Assembly: GCA_009667805.1 (NCBI GenBank)
Contig: CM019065.1
Span: forward strand, 151,688,101 to 151,752,100
DNA: 64,000 nucleotides
DNA from: Leptobrachium leishanense
Taxonomy: Eukaryota > Chordata > Amphibia > Anura > Megophryidae
Direction: 5' to 3'
Shown: in pieces, positions 1-10,398 of the stretch
Numbering within the stretch: the first letter of the stretch is position 1
Layout of the letters: each line of letters opens with the position of its first letter
Translations under genes and position numbers: made by a program
Notes under the pieces: generated by a model
The model's database searches: none
Told to the model about the DNA's origin: nothing
Seen by the model: the letters and a program-made list of their open reading frames with translations, nothing else

Positions 1-1930
1 GTGTCTTAGCAATTCCCTAGCGTGTGCTAAACGACCTTGTACACAGACTCCCGCGGACAAGGTGATCTGTTAGTAGGTTGTCGGGCACTAAGTTTTAGCG
101 ACTCGCGGTATTTTTTTTCCTATAGCGATGACGTTTTAGCTCACACCAAGTGATAGGGCCCTTATTATTTTAAGTTGTATGATTTAGTGGCGAAAATTAT
201 TAGTGCCCCCCCCCAGTTTTGACTGTGGCATCTTATGTGCCCCCCCAAATATTTCTTCTAGAGTCGCCACTGACTGCAGTTGTTTATTTAACCCCCTTCA
301 CTGCTGAACCACTTCACCTCGTGTGCTGAGCTCATTTTGTGCTCATCATGTTTAACCCCTTCACTACCAAGTGATGTCCCCAAAAAAACATTGTCAGAAA
401 CTATGTTTTTTTGAAAAAACATTTTTTAATAAATTGTACAGTAATACATATCAGTTACCGTGATAACCTATTTCGCCAGTAGATGGCGGCATCTACTGCC
501 AAACTGAGTTACAGAGGTTTGAACAGCACATCTATTTTCTTCTATTTCTCCTGCATCGGCTGCTGACAGCTTTTGAAATCCTGATTATTCAGCTGCCGCT
601 TTTACAGTTTTAGCTCTTTGGGGGCACCTTCTGCAGGCCAAAAGCTAACGAAATTTGTTTGCAGCAAAGAAATTTAGTTTGCTTTTGGGCTGCAGACCAG
701 CATATCAAGATATCTTGATATCTGGGCACCAGATGGTGCCTTTGAAGCCCGAGATTGATATTGGTAGTGCAGGAGTTAAATGCGATATGCAGTCACGTTT
801 TATTGTAGTACCTAGACAAATTATATATCCTTTTCAGCAGACCTGGCAGATTCATATATCATTATTATATGTATACATCATGCCCTGTCATAAGGCTATA
901 ACAATTTTTTTGTTTAAAAAAAGTGAATTTCCATTCTGATTTCAATCATTTACAGCATGTAAATTTTGTCATCCAACCCTTTGTGGTTATATATTCTATG
1001 GGGCTCTCTTGTTAAAAATTAGAAATGGTAACCTGTTACTGTATTTTTCTGAAAAAATATGCGGTTTAGCTAAAACTGGGAAAAAATGAATTTTTTTGGG
1101 TTGTATTTTGACGCATTGTGTTTTATGAATACTATGTATAAAACACTGACCTTGCTCGCGGCGTGTGGTTTAGATGGACCAATATTAATAACACTTTACG
1201 CCATCATCTCCACATTTTATCCCGGCAGGGGAAATGAGAAGGAGAGTTCGGGCAGCAGCATTGTTTGCTTTATAAGTAAAAGCACATAATGCCACTGCTT
1301 TAGAACAGATAAGGGAAAAAAAGTAAATTTTGCATTTAACTTTTTTCTGTTCTCTATTTGTACACATTACGTGGTCATATTTTGTATTGGGTCCAATGAC
1401 ACCTCACTTGACCTTGTACAGTGTAAAAATCAGAGACTAAGGGTTCTAGAGCACTCCCTGCGACCCTCGCAGCAGTGCGTTGGGTTAGGTTTTTGACGAA
1501 CCTTTGTGTAATAATGCATTGTGCCATCACCTTCAAACTTGCTGGCATTGTGGGAAATGAGAAGCTGAGTTAGTGCAGCATCATTGATCACGTCATACTT
1601 GAAACGTGAATAATAGTGCTACAATAGGAGAATTTTTTTAAAATTATTTTTCCATATAACCTGGTCATGCTTGGTATCACTGGAAAACGGCATGCTCTGG
1701 CCTTTCCAATGATACCATGCTCTACCTGGTATGGTTCTGAAGATACAGGGGTCCAAAGGACGTCAGTGGGCAGGGGAGTTCCCGAAGGCATGCCTGACAT
1801 CCAAGATGTCAGCCCTCACCGGGAGAATACTGCGGTCAGTGCTAGACGCTGAGCACATAGTCCTCAGCCAAACAGTTAATCTACAGCATTTAACAGTTAA
1901 TGAGGTGGAAGAGGGAATGTTTAGATAAGG
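1..1930. repeat. Decayed repeat DNA related to the piggyBac-type MITE family
   Basis: I see no gene here. Around 290-345 the sequence resembles the internal 'cccttcactgctga' block also found near 56610, 34655 and, reversed, 18280. Around 1660-1830 it carries the 'tgacatccaagatgtcagc' block that recurs near 17880, 34995, 35530 and 57005. Both blocks belong to the interior of the 17459 and 55856 elements, so this stretch looks like old, fragmented copies. Positions 186-273 contain C-runs and end in GTCGCCACTG, which resembles a hAT-type terminus. Termini and target duplications are not recoverable. Confidence 0.45.
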
Positions 1931-3602
1931 CAGCACGAGGCTATTGTTCTCCGGGCTTCCTGAGATAAGAGATGGCAGCTGAACGAGATAAGACAGGGAG
2001 CTTAATCTTCCCCTGGTGATGCCATTTGAATACATACCACACAATACAATGATTTGAGTCCATGAGGTAGCTATTTACTCCATTATATGGCCATTGCCAC
2101 ACAGTGAGGAGCAAGTGATGGAATGATACTGTGGAGGGACAGTTTACAACACAATAGATCACAAAATGGATGCACCCAGTCACACATACGAAGTGAATTT
2201 TTTTTTCTTTAAACATACAAGAGATAAATAAAGTACATGTAAGATCAGCAACATAAAATAAACAAAACAAGAAAAAAATATTCTGGTGTTAGTGGCCCTT
2301 GAATCTTAACTTACTTCAGACATTGTGGATGTTGATGAGATGCCTGAATAAATAGCAGGACAGAGATACATTACCAAGAGGAAAATTAATGTTTAGATTT
2401 TTTTTTTGCCGGTCTCGTTTAATACATCTCCAGAGATTATTTAGCCTGGTATAAAGAAAAAAAACATGTGGACCGCTTATCGGCTATGATCAAGCATAGG
2501 AAAAATGAATATGTATAAATAAAGCAACGTTTTACTGCTTGGAGTTAGAAATGATGTATTTATGTCTCGATCTCCCCCATGCTGTGTATCGCATGTGTGT
2601 GAAGCTATTTGTGTCATAATGTTTGCACTATTCAGAGCTGTACGGTGATAGTGATGTAGCTCTGGGTGTGTAGTGTTTCTCTTTTTTTTTTTCTGTCCAC
2701 AACTGGCTGTTTGTCTATCCTTGTCTCTTTGCTGTCTGTTGTTTGCTGTCTGTTGTTTGCTGTCAGTCTGTCTGCATGTGTCTTTCTCTCTGCACTTTGC
2801 AGCAGCACACAGCTATTATTGGGTGTTTCCATGGACACAGTGATGAATCAGGTGGGGGAGCGCCATTATTATTCAGGGCAGGGAGGAAAACTGACAGATG
2901 CAAGAGGAACAGTCAGGGACAAGTGTGAGCTCTTGAGTCGAGGATATCAATTATGTTTGTCAATCCGGATTGTGCCGCAAGATAGACATTGTGTTAACTC
3001 GTCATTAATTATTAACCCAGTCTCTACAGAAATTGTGCCTGAACATAGTGGACATTTTTCAAACGTATTCCTCAAACTGGAATATGAAGAGATCACCAGC
3101 TTTATACAAATATTTAGTGCTATTTATACACAAATCACAATGCATCTGCAGCTTCATAACTATTTACCTTTATAATACATGCCAATCCACATATATTCCA
3201 TAGATTTATCTTCACACAGACTTACTAGTTGCCCACCCACACATATACCCTGATATATATTTATACGTACGCATTACTAATCCAGATAGCTATGTATAAA
3301 AATAGAAACCTATCCACATATACAATCGATCACATATCCATCTTCATAGATATTCATCTGCACATATATGCAACTAGACAGCTCTCTTTATAGATATGCG
3401 CTCACATACAGATTCAGCTAAATATAGCCTCAATAGATGCATACCATTTATACCCAGCTAAAAAAAAACATCTGCACATGTAGCCATCCAGAATGGTACA
3501 GGAGAAATATATACATTGATCTGTATAATACATTTACATATTGTGACGGTGTGATTAGGGGCAGAGTGAGAGACCACCGTTTTGTCAGCAGGCGAAGAAA
3601 GA
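1931..3602. other. Intergenic DNA, simple sequence only
   Basis: I recognise no gene. There is a short degenerate tandem of the type ttgctgtctg at about 2723-2770. From about 3180 to 3420 the DNA is rich in CATA/GATA-like words without a clean repeat unit. The 169-codon frame at 2666-3175 runs through this simple sequence and has no recognisable domain. Confidence 0.4.
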
Positions 3603-3734
3603 CAGCTTGTATAACAGTGTCAATTTGCTGTCCCCTCAAAATAACTCAACACACACAGCCATTAATGTCTAAACTGCTGGCAACAAAAGTGACTACACCC
3701 CTAAGTGACAATGTCCAAATTGGGCCCAAATTGT

Positions 3735-3980
3735 CTATTTTGTGTGGCCAGCATTATTTTCCAGCACTGCCTTTACCCTTTTGGACATGGAGTTCACCAG
3801 AGCTTCACAGGTCACCACTGGAGTCCTCCTCCATGACGACATCACAGAGCTGGTGGATGTTAAAGACCTTGCGCTCCTCCACTTTCTGTTTGAGGATGCC
3901 CCAGGTGGGGTATCAATAGGGTTTAGATATGGAGACATGCATGGCCAGTCTATCGACTATACCCTCAGCTTCTTTAACAA
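3735..3980 (-). pseudogene. Tc1 transposase C-terminal fragment
   Basis: Minus-strand translation shows a SPYLNPID motif, the Tc1 signature that normally reads SPDLNPIE and carries the catalytic glutamate, here altered to aspartate. It is followed by the EALVNSMSKRVKAVLENN tail typical of Tc1 C-termini. An in-frame stop lies just upstream of the motif. Its N-terminal continuation resumes at 6605 beyond an inserted block, and the 14-base sequence AGCTTCTTTAACAA occurs at both edges of that block. Confidence 0.85.
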
Positions 3981-4513
3981 TAGATGGACCACACCGAATC
4001 TTCAAATCGGCAACAATTCTTTATTCAGTTTTTCTTATCTCACCGCATACAGGGGGAAAAAAATATACAACGTTTCTGCTAGAAGCCTTAATCGTGTAGT
4101 AAAGCTTCTAGCCGAAACGTCGTATATTTTTTTCCCCCTGTATGCGGTGAGATAAGAAAAACGGAATAAAGAATTGTTGGCGATTTGAAGATTCGGTGTG
4201 GCCCATCTTTTGTTTGAAAAGTATAGAGCAGGGGGGGCGGAGCTAGCAGCAGCTGCAGGCAGCCGTGTTTCAGAGGAGCTCCGCATTGAGCCAGCGTTTT
4301 ACTGCCTTTTTTCTCCTCCTACACGGCGTCTTGCAGTGCTCGGTTGCCCCGGAGTGGTCTGGGGATTGCCGTGCTCCTTACCGGCTATCGAACCGGGTGT
4401 TCCGAGGTGCTCTGCCACGTTTTTCCCGGACTTGGGCCTAGTGACGGCGGCCATTTTTGAAGCCTCGTGCCAGCAACGAACTGACCCTCTGTGCCTGCGG
4501 TGACTGCAGCGAC

Positions 4514-4897
4514 ATGCCACACAGCCGGACGGCGAAGGGGAGCTCCCGCCAGCGGGATATTAGGGACACGCTGACAGGTGGGTCTGTTACTGGAAGGGGG
4601 AAGGTGATTGTGCCTCTCCCTCCAAATTATGGATCGTCTGGGGAAGACAACGGTTCTTGGCCCAGCGGAGACGGAGCGGGGATGAGGTGGCTCTCACCTC
4701 AGAACCTGTCGCAAGACTTGCGCCCACTCTCCGCGGCGGCGAAGAAGCGGGCGCAGAAAAAGCGTAAGGCCGCGCTGGCAGTGTCCTCTCAGGCCCTGAC
4801 TGGCGAGGACTCAGCAGACGAATCTCAACTCTCTACCACCAGTAGCGGGGCCCCGCATAGAAACCCTGGCCCGGAACTGGTGCCTCAGGCGACATGA
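4514..4897 (+). CDS. Upstream reading frame of the half-L1 element, function unknown
   Basis: This 127-residue frame opens at the first good ATG after the leader. It is rich in Ser, Gly, Arg and Lys, including the basic cluster AAAKKRAQKKRKAAL at about residues 75-89, which looks like a nucleic-acid-binding or nuclear-targeting stretch. It ends in ATGA, so its stop overlaps the start of the coiled-coil ORF1 frame at 4894. It could be the original N-terminus of ORF1 cut off by a one-base slip, or a separate small ORF. I recognise no domain. Confidence 0.4.
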   Translation: MPHSRTAKGSSRQRDIRDTLTGGSVTGRGKVIVPLPPNYGSSGEDNGSWPSGDGAGMRWLSPQNLSQDLRPLSAAAKKRAQKKRKAALAVSSQALTGEDSADESQLSTTSSGAPHRNPGPELVPQAT

Positions 4898-5496
4898 CTG
4901 TGCCGAAAGTAGCCCGCCCCCTGGCGACGAGTACCGCTGACTCCGCGTCAAGAGGAGAAGATGAACATCTTCCTGCCACAAAAGGCGACTTCTACAGAAT
5001 TTTAAATGAGCTGCGAGAGGTACGGGAAACCTGGAAACCAGAAGTGTCTGTGGTCCGCGAGGAGGTCGCTGCGGTAAGGGTTCAGGTGGTGGAGGTCCAA
5101 GCGACTACCTCCGCGATGAAGCTGGAACAGACTCGTCTCTCGGACCAGGTTGTCGCACTTCAGTCGCAGATGGAGGTTCTGACCTGCTCCGTGGAAACAT
5201 TAGAATCTCGACACAGACGCCGTAACATATGGGTCAGGGGCGTCCCAGATTCGGTCTCAGCTGAGGAACTGTTGCCCTATGTCACTCGTTTGGCCCTCCA
5301 GGTCGTTGGGCTCCCATTGGATACGCCGAATGTCGTTGGCTCTGTATTTCGGGTCCGGAGACCTGCATCGTCCCTAACGGGAACACCGAGGGATGTTGTG
5401 GTAGCTTTTCGCAATGTGGATTTCAAGGTGAAGATTCTGACTACCCCTGGCGCACGCGATCCGGTGCAATTCGAGGGATCTACCCTGGCACTTTAG
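4894..5496 (+). pseudogene. L1-type ORF1 protein (RNA-binding chaperone), C-terminally broken
   Basis: L1 ORF1 proteins form trimers and coat element RNA. Visible here are a coiled coil (about residues 40-105, heptad-like LEQTRLSDQVVALQSQMEVL), then the RRM-like signature RRRNIWVRGVPDSV (about 108-121). The frame stops at 5496. Downstream DNA still encodes PFQTLMARRHFREVTSTLRR, which matches the C-terminal domain of the family and is cut off by that stop and later frame changes. Compare the intact 327-residue ORF1 at 52953. No ORF2 follows. Confidence 0.75.
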
Positions 5497-6358
5497 CACG
5501 ACCTACCGTTTCAGACCTTGATGGCACGACGCCATTTTAGAGAGGTGACGTCTACCCTGCGCAGGAAAGGAATTCGCTAACGGTGGGGCCCGGCAGGCAC
5601 TTTGGTGGTAACGCACGCTAATGTACCTTATACAGTTACGGACCCTGCTACGCTTGGACTGACCTTGCAACGGCCGGTATTCCCCTGGACCCTCCGGAGA
5701 TACAGCCAGGATGAAGATTATCCTACCCCTCCATATGCTTTTTGTTATAATTGCTTTTCCGACGAATCCCCCGGACTGTTTTGTTTCTGATTTGTTTTTA
5801 ATTTTCAGCTATACGACTTCGGCACGATTTTCTTGATTCACGCATGGTCTATTTTTTAGCCGACCGTTAAATTTGAACGCATTGTTTGTTGCTTAACTTT
5901 TCCTCATTCAAGCTAGACTTTGCAGCCGGACTTTTCGTCTTTGGTTTAGCAGGCCATATATGGCCACATTTTCGTTTGATTTCATGATCTTTCTTTGTAC
6001 TTTTAATCTTTAAATAAAGAATTAAAAAAAAAAAAATAATAAATCATGTATAATGACCACCTCTTAACCAAATGCCTCCTTAATTATAATTGGAGTCATG
6101 CCACATGATTGTATACCACTTTTAGCGCACTTGTTTGTATCTGGCTACAATACCCTTTAAACCAGGTCAATTATTTAAACATCAGTGTATTGACTAATGA
6201 GACATTTAGTTTAATTTTGTAATGCTAGCGTGCTGCAAATAAAACCCACCATTTTTCTGACTCTCCTTAGCTGAAAAGCAGCAAGAGGGCATGCAGTTGC
6301 TCAGAGGAGCAGCTTTTGGTACATTGGTTAGGAAAAAAAAAAAGAAAAGTATATAGAG

Positions 6359-6494
6359 CAGTGATGGCGAACCTTGGCACCCCAGATGTTTCTGAACTAC
6401 ATGTTCCATGATGCTCAGCCAGCTTTACCTGTAGCTAAGCATCATTGCACATGTAGTTTTGAAACATCTGGGGTGCCAAGGTTTGCCACCACTG
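6359..6494. mobile_element. Palindromic hAT-type MITE (136 bp)
   Basis: The ends CAGTGATGGCGAAC and, inverted, GTTTGCCACCACTG enclose arms that pair almost throughout (the 'ggcaccccagatgtttc' arm occurs inverted on the right). Flanks atatagag (6351-6358) and gtatagag (6495-6502) are an 8-base duplication with one mismatch, as expected for hAT. It landed inside or beside the target duplication of the half-L1 element and is therefore younger than it. Confidence 0.75.
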
Positions 6495-6848
6495 GTATAG
6501 AGGAAGGCGAATCCTTTGATGGTGCACCCAGTCTTTCGTCCACAGGAATCTCTGGCTTTCACGGTGTAGCCACGCATTGCTTCATTGATTAGCTTCTTTA
6601 ACAAGGCAGTGGTCATCCTGGAAGTGTGTTTGAGGTCGTTATCATGTTGGAATACTGCCCTGCGGCCCAGTCTCCGTAGGGAGGGGATCATGCTCTGCTT
6701 CAGGATGTCACAATACATGCTGGCATTCATGGTTCCCTCAATGAACCAAGTGCCAGCAACACTCATGCAGCCTCAGACCATGACTGACTGTAGGCAAGAC
6801 ACTTCTCTTTGTACTCACCTGGTTGCCGCCACACAAGGTCGACACCAT
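6425..6848 (-). pseudogene. Tc1 transposase central fragment (second catalytic Asp)
   Basis: Minus-strand frame, read from about 6766 down, gives MSVAGTWFIEGTMNASMYC, SLRRLGRRAVFQHDNDLKHT and TALLKKL. This is the Tc1 stretch from the GC(M/F) region to the second catalytic aspartate (in DND). Transposase homology stops at 6605; below that point the frame runs through inserted DNA. It is part of the shattered element that starts at 3603. Confidence 0.85.
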
Positions 6849-7288
6849 ATTATTATTATTATTATTATTCTTTATTTATAAAGCACCAGCATATTCCGCA
6901 GCGCTGTACAATAAGCACAGTACAGACAGGGTTACAATACATTGAACAACATTTGACAAACAGTACAGGAGGAGATGAGGGCCCTATTCCCGTAGGAACT
7001 CACAATCTGGGAGGGTTGGGGTTGGAAACAGGAGGAGAGGACTGTAAGGTGAGAGTGATTGATGGTTGCGTCAGTGAGTTGGGTGGTAGGCTTCCCTAAA
7101 TAGGAATGTTTTAAGGGAGCGTTTGAAGGAAGAGAAGTTAGGGGAAAGTCTGACAGTACGAGGGAGAGCGTTCCAGAGAGTGGGGGCTGCGCATGAGAAA
7201 TCCTGCAGTCTATCATGGGAAGAGGTGATGCGGGGAGAAGCTAGGCGCAGGTCACTGTTTGACCTTAGGGAGCGGGCTGGGGTGTATT
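6849..7288 (-). mobile_element. 5'-truncated CR1/L2-type LINE 3' end
   Basis: On the minus strand this reads as the C-terminal reverse-transcriptase tail (LRLASPRITSSHDRLQDFSC) followed by a 3' UTR ending in 'gctttataaataaagaataa' and an ATT microsatellite. The same sequence occurs in plus orientation at about 31160-31604, so both belong to one family. It is inserted in the Tc1 transposase between 'gacaccat' and 'ccaaataag'. Confidence 0.8.
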
Positions 7289-7405
7289 TGAGCCAAATAA
7301 GTTTCTTGGTCTCATCAGACCACAGGACATGGTTCCTGTAATCCATATCCTTAGTCTGCTTGTCTTCAGCAAAACATTTGTGGGCTTTCTTGTGCATCAT
7401 CTTTA
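7289..7405 (-). pseudogene. Tc1 transposase fragment with first catalytic Asp
   Basis: Minus-strand translation gives MMHKKAHKCFAEDKQTK and then HVLWSDETKKLIWL, the Tc1 block around the first catalytic aspartate (W-S/T-D-E-T). A CR1/L2 insertion cuts it on the C-terminal side and an L1-tailed element on the N-terminal side. The latter duplicated GTGCATCATCTTTA (7392-7405 and 8905-8918). Confidence 0.85.
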
Positions 7406-8904
7406 TTTTTTATTTTCAAAATTTTATTTTGAAAAGGCATCAGCAATATCACATACAATATAAAAGGACGGTCAGATAATACAACAGCCACACAGGGCTA
7501 AGTCTCAAAAGGCATATAAACAGAAAAAACACCGCAATTCACATTGCAAAAACACCAAGATACGTAGTGTGGTAGGGGTTATCAAAAATAAAAAAGGGGG
7601 GGGGGAGACACACCAAGAAATGCTCCAGGACCCTAAAAAAAAAAAGGGGGGGGGAGGAGGTCTGTAGCATGAGGTGGTGTGTAGAAAATAAAAACATGGG
7701 AAAAGGAGGGAGGGGAGGTGGGAGAAACAACTCAGCCAGAATATTGATAAGGATATAAGAGTGGGGGGAACTCAGCGGATCCGGGCAAGCCTTCCACAAG
7801 TTTGATCAGGAGAATATAGAAGGGATGGGGGTAAACATCAATAAACGTACAGCTAAAGTCTCAATGAGAAAATATAAAAACAAAAAGAGAGTCTTCAGTA
7901 GTTGCCTCAGAGTAAAGAGCGTGGGGGGGTCACATCGAGAAAAATGGTCGAAGGCCGAGAGCACTGGCGAAGCAAGTCAGATTAGCTCAGCCCGTGTCCA
8001 GCCACAGGGCAGGGTGATCAGCTCCACCGAGTCCAGCGAACCCTCGAGGGATCCAGCGGGTGGGTAGCTCCCAAAAAGTCCCAGCAAGGCCAGACCAGCA
8101 AAAAAGGCACCAAACCGGGATGCCAGGCAGGCCTCCATCCACACCTCCATGCCAAGCAGCCTCACAAGGTACAGCTGCTGGCGCTGTCAGCACCGGAGCG
8201 GAGGGTGGCAGAAGAAGTCCGAGCGGTGCCATCATTACTGCCACAAAGGGTAGCACCGCGTCCCTCGGACTCCGGTCGTCTGTGCAGCAGGCAGAAGGCA
8301 CTCCCTCCAGTATCGCCTGTGCAGACCGTGCCCCGCCAGCCTGTTCCTGAGCCGAGACCGCCAGCACCGGAACACCGTCTCTGCTCCGCAACTCCCCATC
8401 TCCCCCTGGACCATGCAGCTCCGCGGGACCAGGTCAGGCCGAGCACCTCCATGTATCCTGCCATGCGCAGTCCCGTCCTCTCGGCCGTGTCGCAGTACCG
8501 CCATAACGCAGCGCATGTCACCCCGCGTCAGTGGACGCTCGTCGTCCTCCAAGATCAGCAGCAGTTCATCAAATGTGGCCGGGAGACGTGGGCCCACCGT
8601 CTCCTCGGCCCTCATCGTGGATCTCATAGGGAGGAAAACGTTCAGGGAGGACAGGCTAGAGCACAACAGGCCCGAAGGATAGGCCGCAAGATGGCCGCTG
8701 GTTACACGTGCCACCCAGTGTCAGCCGCCAACTGATGCGTCTCTGGACCGGAGGGGGGGAAGTCAGGCTCCGGTCAACTCAGTCCTGATGGCCAGCCGCT
8801 CGGGTACCTCAAGGGTCAGAAATAGGTCCCTGGAAGAGGGTAACGCTGCAGAGCTCCAGTAACATGCGGCTTCTCTCTTCAGCGGCCGGCCACGCCCCCC
8901 CCCC
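7406..8904 (-). mobile_element. L1-tailed non-autonomous element, copy A (1.5 kb)
   Basis: On the minus strand it begins 'GGGGGGCGTGGCCGGCCG' and ends in an L1-like tail 'cttttcaaaataaaatttt' plus A-rich DNA. A 14-base duplication GTGCATCATCTTTA flanks it. Copies B (51276-52755) and C (26030-29127) share the tail and a central coding block, and A and B also share the G-rich 5' start and a C/T-rich 3' region with homopolymer runs near 7590-7700. It lacks ORF1, endonuclease and reverse transcriptase, so L1 machinery presumably moved it. Confidence 0.72.
8235..8714 (-). pseudogene. Unrecognised frame of L1-tailed element A
   Basis: A 159-codon open frame on the minus strand. Its middle reads ETVGPRLPATFDELLLILED and then PLTRGDMRCVMAVLRHGRE. 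A close relative (ETVGPRL...DDAPLTKGVWRRLMAVLWGYG) lies in copy B, and [15 protein letters not shown] lies in copy C at about 26507-26550. Conservation of that block across copies with different flanking frames argues that it once encoded a protein. I recognise no domain, and this copy is probably frame-damaged on both sides of the block. Confidence 0.45.
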
Positions 8905-9067
8905 GTGCATCATCTTTAGAAGAGGCTTCCTTCTGGGACGGCAGCCATGCATACCAATTTGATGCAGTGTGTGTCATATAACCTACCGTATTTTTCGCTC
9001 CATAAGACGCACCTAGTTTTTAGAGGAGGAAAACAGGAAAATAAATATTCTGAATCAAATAGTGTAA

Positions 9068-10108
9068 TAATGGATATTGCCCCAGCTCCTCTCATGGATA
9101 TACTGCCCCAGCTCCTCTCATGGATACTGCCCCCAGCTCATGGATACTGTCCCCCAGCTCATGGATAATGTCCCCCAGCACTTGGATAATGCCACAAATC
9201 ACACATGGATATGCCCCAGCTCATGGATATGCCCCAGCACACACATGGATTTGCCCCAGCTCATGGATATACTGCCCCAGCTCATGGATTTGCCCCAGCT
9301 CATGGATAATGTCCCAGCACATGGATAATGCCCCAGCTCACACATGGATTTGCCCCAGCTCATGGATATACTGCCCAGCTCATGGATTTGCCCCAGCTCA
9401 TGGATATGCCCCAGCTCATGGATTTGCCCCAGCTCATGGATTTGCCCCAGCTCATGGATATGCCCCAGCTCACACATGGATATGCCCCAGCTCATGGATA
9501 TGCCCCAGCTCACACATGGATTTGCCCCAGCTCATGGATATGCCCCAGCTCATGGATATGCCCCAGCTCACACATGGATATGCCCCAGCTCATGGATATG
9601 CCCCAGCTCACACATGGATATGCCCCAGCTCATGGATATGCCCCAGCTCACACATGGATATGCTCCAGCTCACACATGGATTTGCCCCAGCTCACACATG
9701 GATTTGCTCCAGCTCACACATGGATAATGCCCCAGCTCATGGATATGCCCCAGCTCACACATGGATATGCCCCAGCTCATGGATATGCCCCAGCTCACAC
9801 ATGGATATGCCCCAGCTCACACATGGATTTGCCCCAGCTCACACATGGCTTTGCTCCAGCTCACACATGGATAATGCCCCAGCTCATGGATATGCCCCAG
9901 CTCACACATGGATATGCCCCAGCTCACACATGGATTTGCTCCAGCTCACACATGGATAATGCCCCAGCTCATGGATAATGCCCCAGCTCACACATGGCTA
10001 TGCCTCAGCTCATGGATTTGCCCCAGCTCATGGATATGCCCCAGCTCATGGATTTGCCCCAGCTCATGGATATGCCCCAGCTCAGACGTGGATATGCCTC
10101 AGCTCACC
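9068..10108 (+). repeat. Minisatellite, 18/22-bp interleaved units
   Basis: About 1 kb of head-to-tail units based on 'ccccagctcatggatatg' (18 bp), alternating with a 22-bp version carrying an extra 'caca' ('cagctcacacatggatatg'). Variants change 'atatg' to 'atttg' or 'ataatg'. The word 'cagctca' also begins the palindrome arm at about 10100, so the array probably expanded from that arm. Because many unit combinations avoid stops, long Pro/Ala/Ser/Trp-rich frames appear in several frames. I treat these as artefacts. Confidence 0.93.
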
Positions 10109-10300
10109 TGCCGCCGCCGCGTTCGTCTCCCTCTGAGCGTGAGTCTGGCGGCAGGAAGCTTGGGCACTCGCCTGGGGGAGCCACGTGACCGCGATCTCGC
10201 GGTCACGTGGCTCCCCCAGGCGAGTGCCCAAGCTCCTTGCCGCCAGACGCACGCTCAAAGGGAGCCGAACGTGGCGGCGGCGGCAGGTGAGCTGGGGCAT
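10094..10300. repeat. GC-rich long palindrome
   Basis: The left arm from 'cagctcacctgccgccgccg' to 'ccacgtgaccgcga' is mirrored on the right from 'tcgcggtcacgtgg' to 'cggcggcaggtgagctg', with the dyad centre at about 10195 and almost no spacer. The arms are about 100 bases each with a few mismatches. The transcript would fold into one long hairpin. It lies inside the 8986-10398 element. Confidence 0.9.
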
Positions 10301-10398
10301 ATCATCATTTTTGGGCATAATTTTTTGGACATTCGCTCCATAAGACGCACCCACTTTTTGGGGGGAGAAAAGTGCGTCTTATGGAGCGAAAAATACAG

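Larger units (their letters stand above)
4229..6343 (+). mobile_element. Half-L1-like (HAL1-type) retroelement, ORF1 only, possible 3' transduction
   Basis: The element starts at the G-run 'gggggggcgg' and has a 5' leader and an L1-type ORF1 region (4514-5700), then a 3' region ending in a first A-rich tract at about 6026-6040. There is no ORF2. A further 290 bases of non-L1 sequence follow, closing in a second A-run at 6333-6343. The flanks are GAAAAGTATAGAG (4216-4228) and GAAAAGTATATAGAG (6344-6358), a target duplication with a 2-base slip. The second A-run directly before the duplication implies that the extra 290 bases moved together with the element. Confidence 0.7.
3981..6590. mobile_element. 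Penelope-like or unclassified insertion with an inverted-repeat head, itself split
   Basis: The block interrupts the Tc1 transposase frame exactly and is bounded by AGCTTCTTTAACAA at 3967-3980 and 6591-6604, read as a 14-base target-site duplication. Its own DNA is about 3981-4228 plus about 6503-6590. The first part is a long inverted repeat: 'cttatctcaccgcatacagg' near 4036-4055 pairs with its complement near 4137-4156. Near the centre lies 'gcttctagccgaaacgtcg', a GAAAC-type motif of the kind seen in hammerhead-bearing Penelope-like elements. No GIY-YIG or reverse transcriptase is present, so the class is inferred only weakly. Confidence 0.4.
8986..10398. mobile_element. TA-flanked TIR element carrying a minisatellite and a palindrome
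   Basis: The termini CCGTATTTTTCGCTCC and, inverted, GGAGCGAAAAATACAG are flanked by TA on both sides (8984-8985 and 10399-10400), as for Tc1/mariner-type targets. The inner TIR continues with 'ataagacgcacc' on both sides. No transposase frame exists. The interior is a kilobase of tandem repeats followed by a GC-rich palindrome. The host Tc1 sequence ('gatgcagtgt' and 'actgacagg') resumes either side. Confidence 0.72.

Noticed and set aside
2666..3175. 169-codon plus-strand frame
   Set aside because: It runs through a degenerate tctgttgtttgc-type simple repeat, and no domain or conserved motif is visible.
9120..9978. Open frames of up to 279 codons (Pro/Ala/Trp/Ser-rich)
   Set aside because: They are read-through of an 18/22-bp minisatellite, open in several frames and on both strands. 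Composition follows the repeat unit.
9068..10108. CRISPR-like array
   Set aside because: Units are contiguous with no unique spacers, and the context is a vertebrate transposon.
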